A stretch of DNA of 6,295 bases, from assembly GCA_038106575.1 (NCBI GenBank), contig JAYOED010000106.1, positions 1 to 6,295 on the forward strand, given 5' to 3'. Source of the stretch: Ga0077527 sp038106575. GTDB lineage: Bacteria; Pseudomonadota; Gammaproteobacteria; Burkholderiales; SG8-41. Both the position numbers and the translations under genes were made by a program. Under the pieces are notes generated by a model, which was not told where the DNA came from, searched no databases, and was given only the letters and a program-made list of their open reading frames with translations. Below, piece by piece: positions 5,893 to 6,295 of the stretch (its first letter is position 1; each line of letters starts with the position of its first letter).

Positions 5893-6295
5893 ACGTCCTG
5901 AAGTCATACCTGCGCGGCCTCGGGGCTGAGAGCGCGTCATATCCTGACATGCCGCTTAGGCCTTACGTTTCGCCGCAAGCATCCCCGCATGGCGACCTTC
6001 GCGGCGCGTTTTCTGCCGTTGAAAGTGATGGCCGGTATGATGCGGTCGGACCTGATACCGGGAAGGGTCGGGCTTACGGCAAGTATCAGGTCATGGACTT
6101 CAACATAGGGCCTTGGACGGAGGCCATCCTTGGGCGTCGAATGACGCCAGAAGAATTCATGGCCGATCCAGCCGCGCAGGATGCGGTATTCGACGCCAAG
6201 ATGAGTGAATACATGGCGAAATATGGCACGGTAGAGGATGCGGCATCCGTCTGGTTCTCTGGCCGTCCTTATGCAGGAAACACAGCATCGGACGG
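5889..6295 (+). CDS. Lytic transglycosylase domain protein, C-terminus outside window (partial)
   Basis: The frame is open from the ATG at 5889, which overlaps the previous stop as ATGA, to the window end (135 codons plus two bases). Residues from about 38 form a lysozyme-like (SLT) domain that cleaves peptidoglycan. RGAFSAVESDGRYDAVGPDT carries E45, the probable catalytic acid, in the usual 'E-S-x-G-x-Y' setting. AYGKYQVM (63-70), with the following NIGPW, is the substrate-groove motif. DPAAQDAVF and DAASVWFSGRP are the late helices seen in phage transglycosylases ('AQ..VF' and 'A...W..GRP'). There is no signal peptide, so export by a Sec route is unlikely. Delivery inside the virion fits the position after the DNA-transfer gene. 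The gene may be the start of a large ejection protein like T7 gp16, which also has an N-terminal transglycosylase, or a stand-alone enzyme. The window does not show which. Confidence 0.85.
   Translation, partial: MNVLKSYLRGLGAESASYPDMPLRPYVSPQASPHGDLRGAFSAVESDGRYDAVGPDTGKGRAYGKYQVMDFNIGPWTEAILGRRMTPEEFMADPAAQDAVFDAKMSEYMAKYGTVEDAASVWFSGRPYAGNTASD

Noticed and set aside
1..6295. Promoters, rho-independent terminators, tRNA genes, CRISPR arrays, insertion sequences, diversity-generating template/variable repeats, or att sites
   Set aside because: None could be seen. There are no intergenic stretches, no hairpin followed by a T run at gene ends, no regularly spaced repeats and no transposase or reverse transcriptase.

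Overview
The window is a fragment of a tailed-phage or prophage virion-morphogenesis operon of the short-tailed (podovirus, P22-like) kind. Every supported gene is on the + strand. The base composition is moderately GC-rich (roughly 55-60% by eye), and the protein families resemble those I associate with phages of Proteobacteria, probably Alphaproteobacteria. That host assignment is inference and weak. Two runs of exactly ten N show that this is a scaffolded draft or metagenome assembly.

Layout: (1) 1-753, the 3' part of a beta-rich virion protein of unknown role; (2) 750-1079, a small four-cysteine zinc-ribbon protein; (3) 1079-1732, a P22 gp4-like tail accessory/adaptor protein; (4) 1725-3086, a P22 gp10-like packaged-DNA stabilisation protein; (5) 3083-4593, a large protein with an ADP-ribosyltransferase (ART) core of the phage 'polyvalent protein' type, interrupted by both N runs; (6) 4590-4787, a 65-residue protein of unknown function; (7) 4784-5182, a GNAT acetyltransferase; (8) 5182-5892, a DNA-transfer/ejection protein comparable in role to P22 gp7; (9) 5889 to the window end, the N-terminus of a lytic-transglycosylase protein, probably a larger ejected virion protein.

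The order gp4-like, gp10-like, then ejection-type proteins follows the P22 tail and ejection cluster (4-10-26-14-7-20-16). Here an ART, a small protein and a GNAT enzyme sit where P22 has its tail needle (26) and gene 14. The genes would work together to plug the portal (gp4/gp10-like), carry proteins into the cell with the DNA (DNA-transfer protein and transglycosylase), and possibly deliver or encode enzymes that modify host proteins (ART, GNAT).

All eight gene junctions overlap by 1 to 8 bases, so there is no intergenic DNA. No promoter, terminator, tRNA, CRISPR array, insertion sequence or attachment site was seen. The most interesting item is the ART gene. It has a PARP-like H-Y signature with Asn where the catalytic Glu would be expected, it lies in the ejection cluster, and it contains both assembly gaps. 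One of those gaps is almost certainly spurious because its flanks share the same 8 bases.
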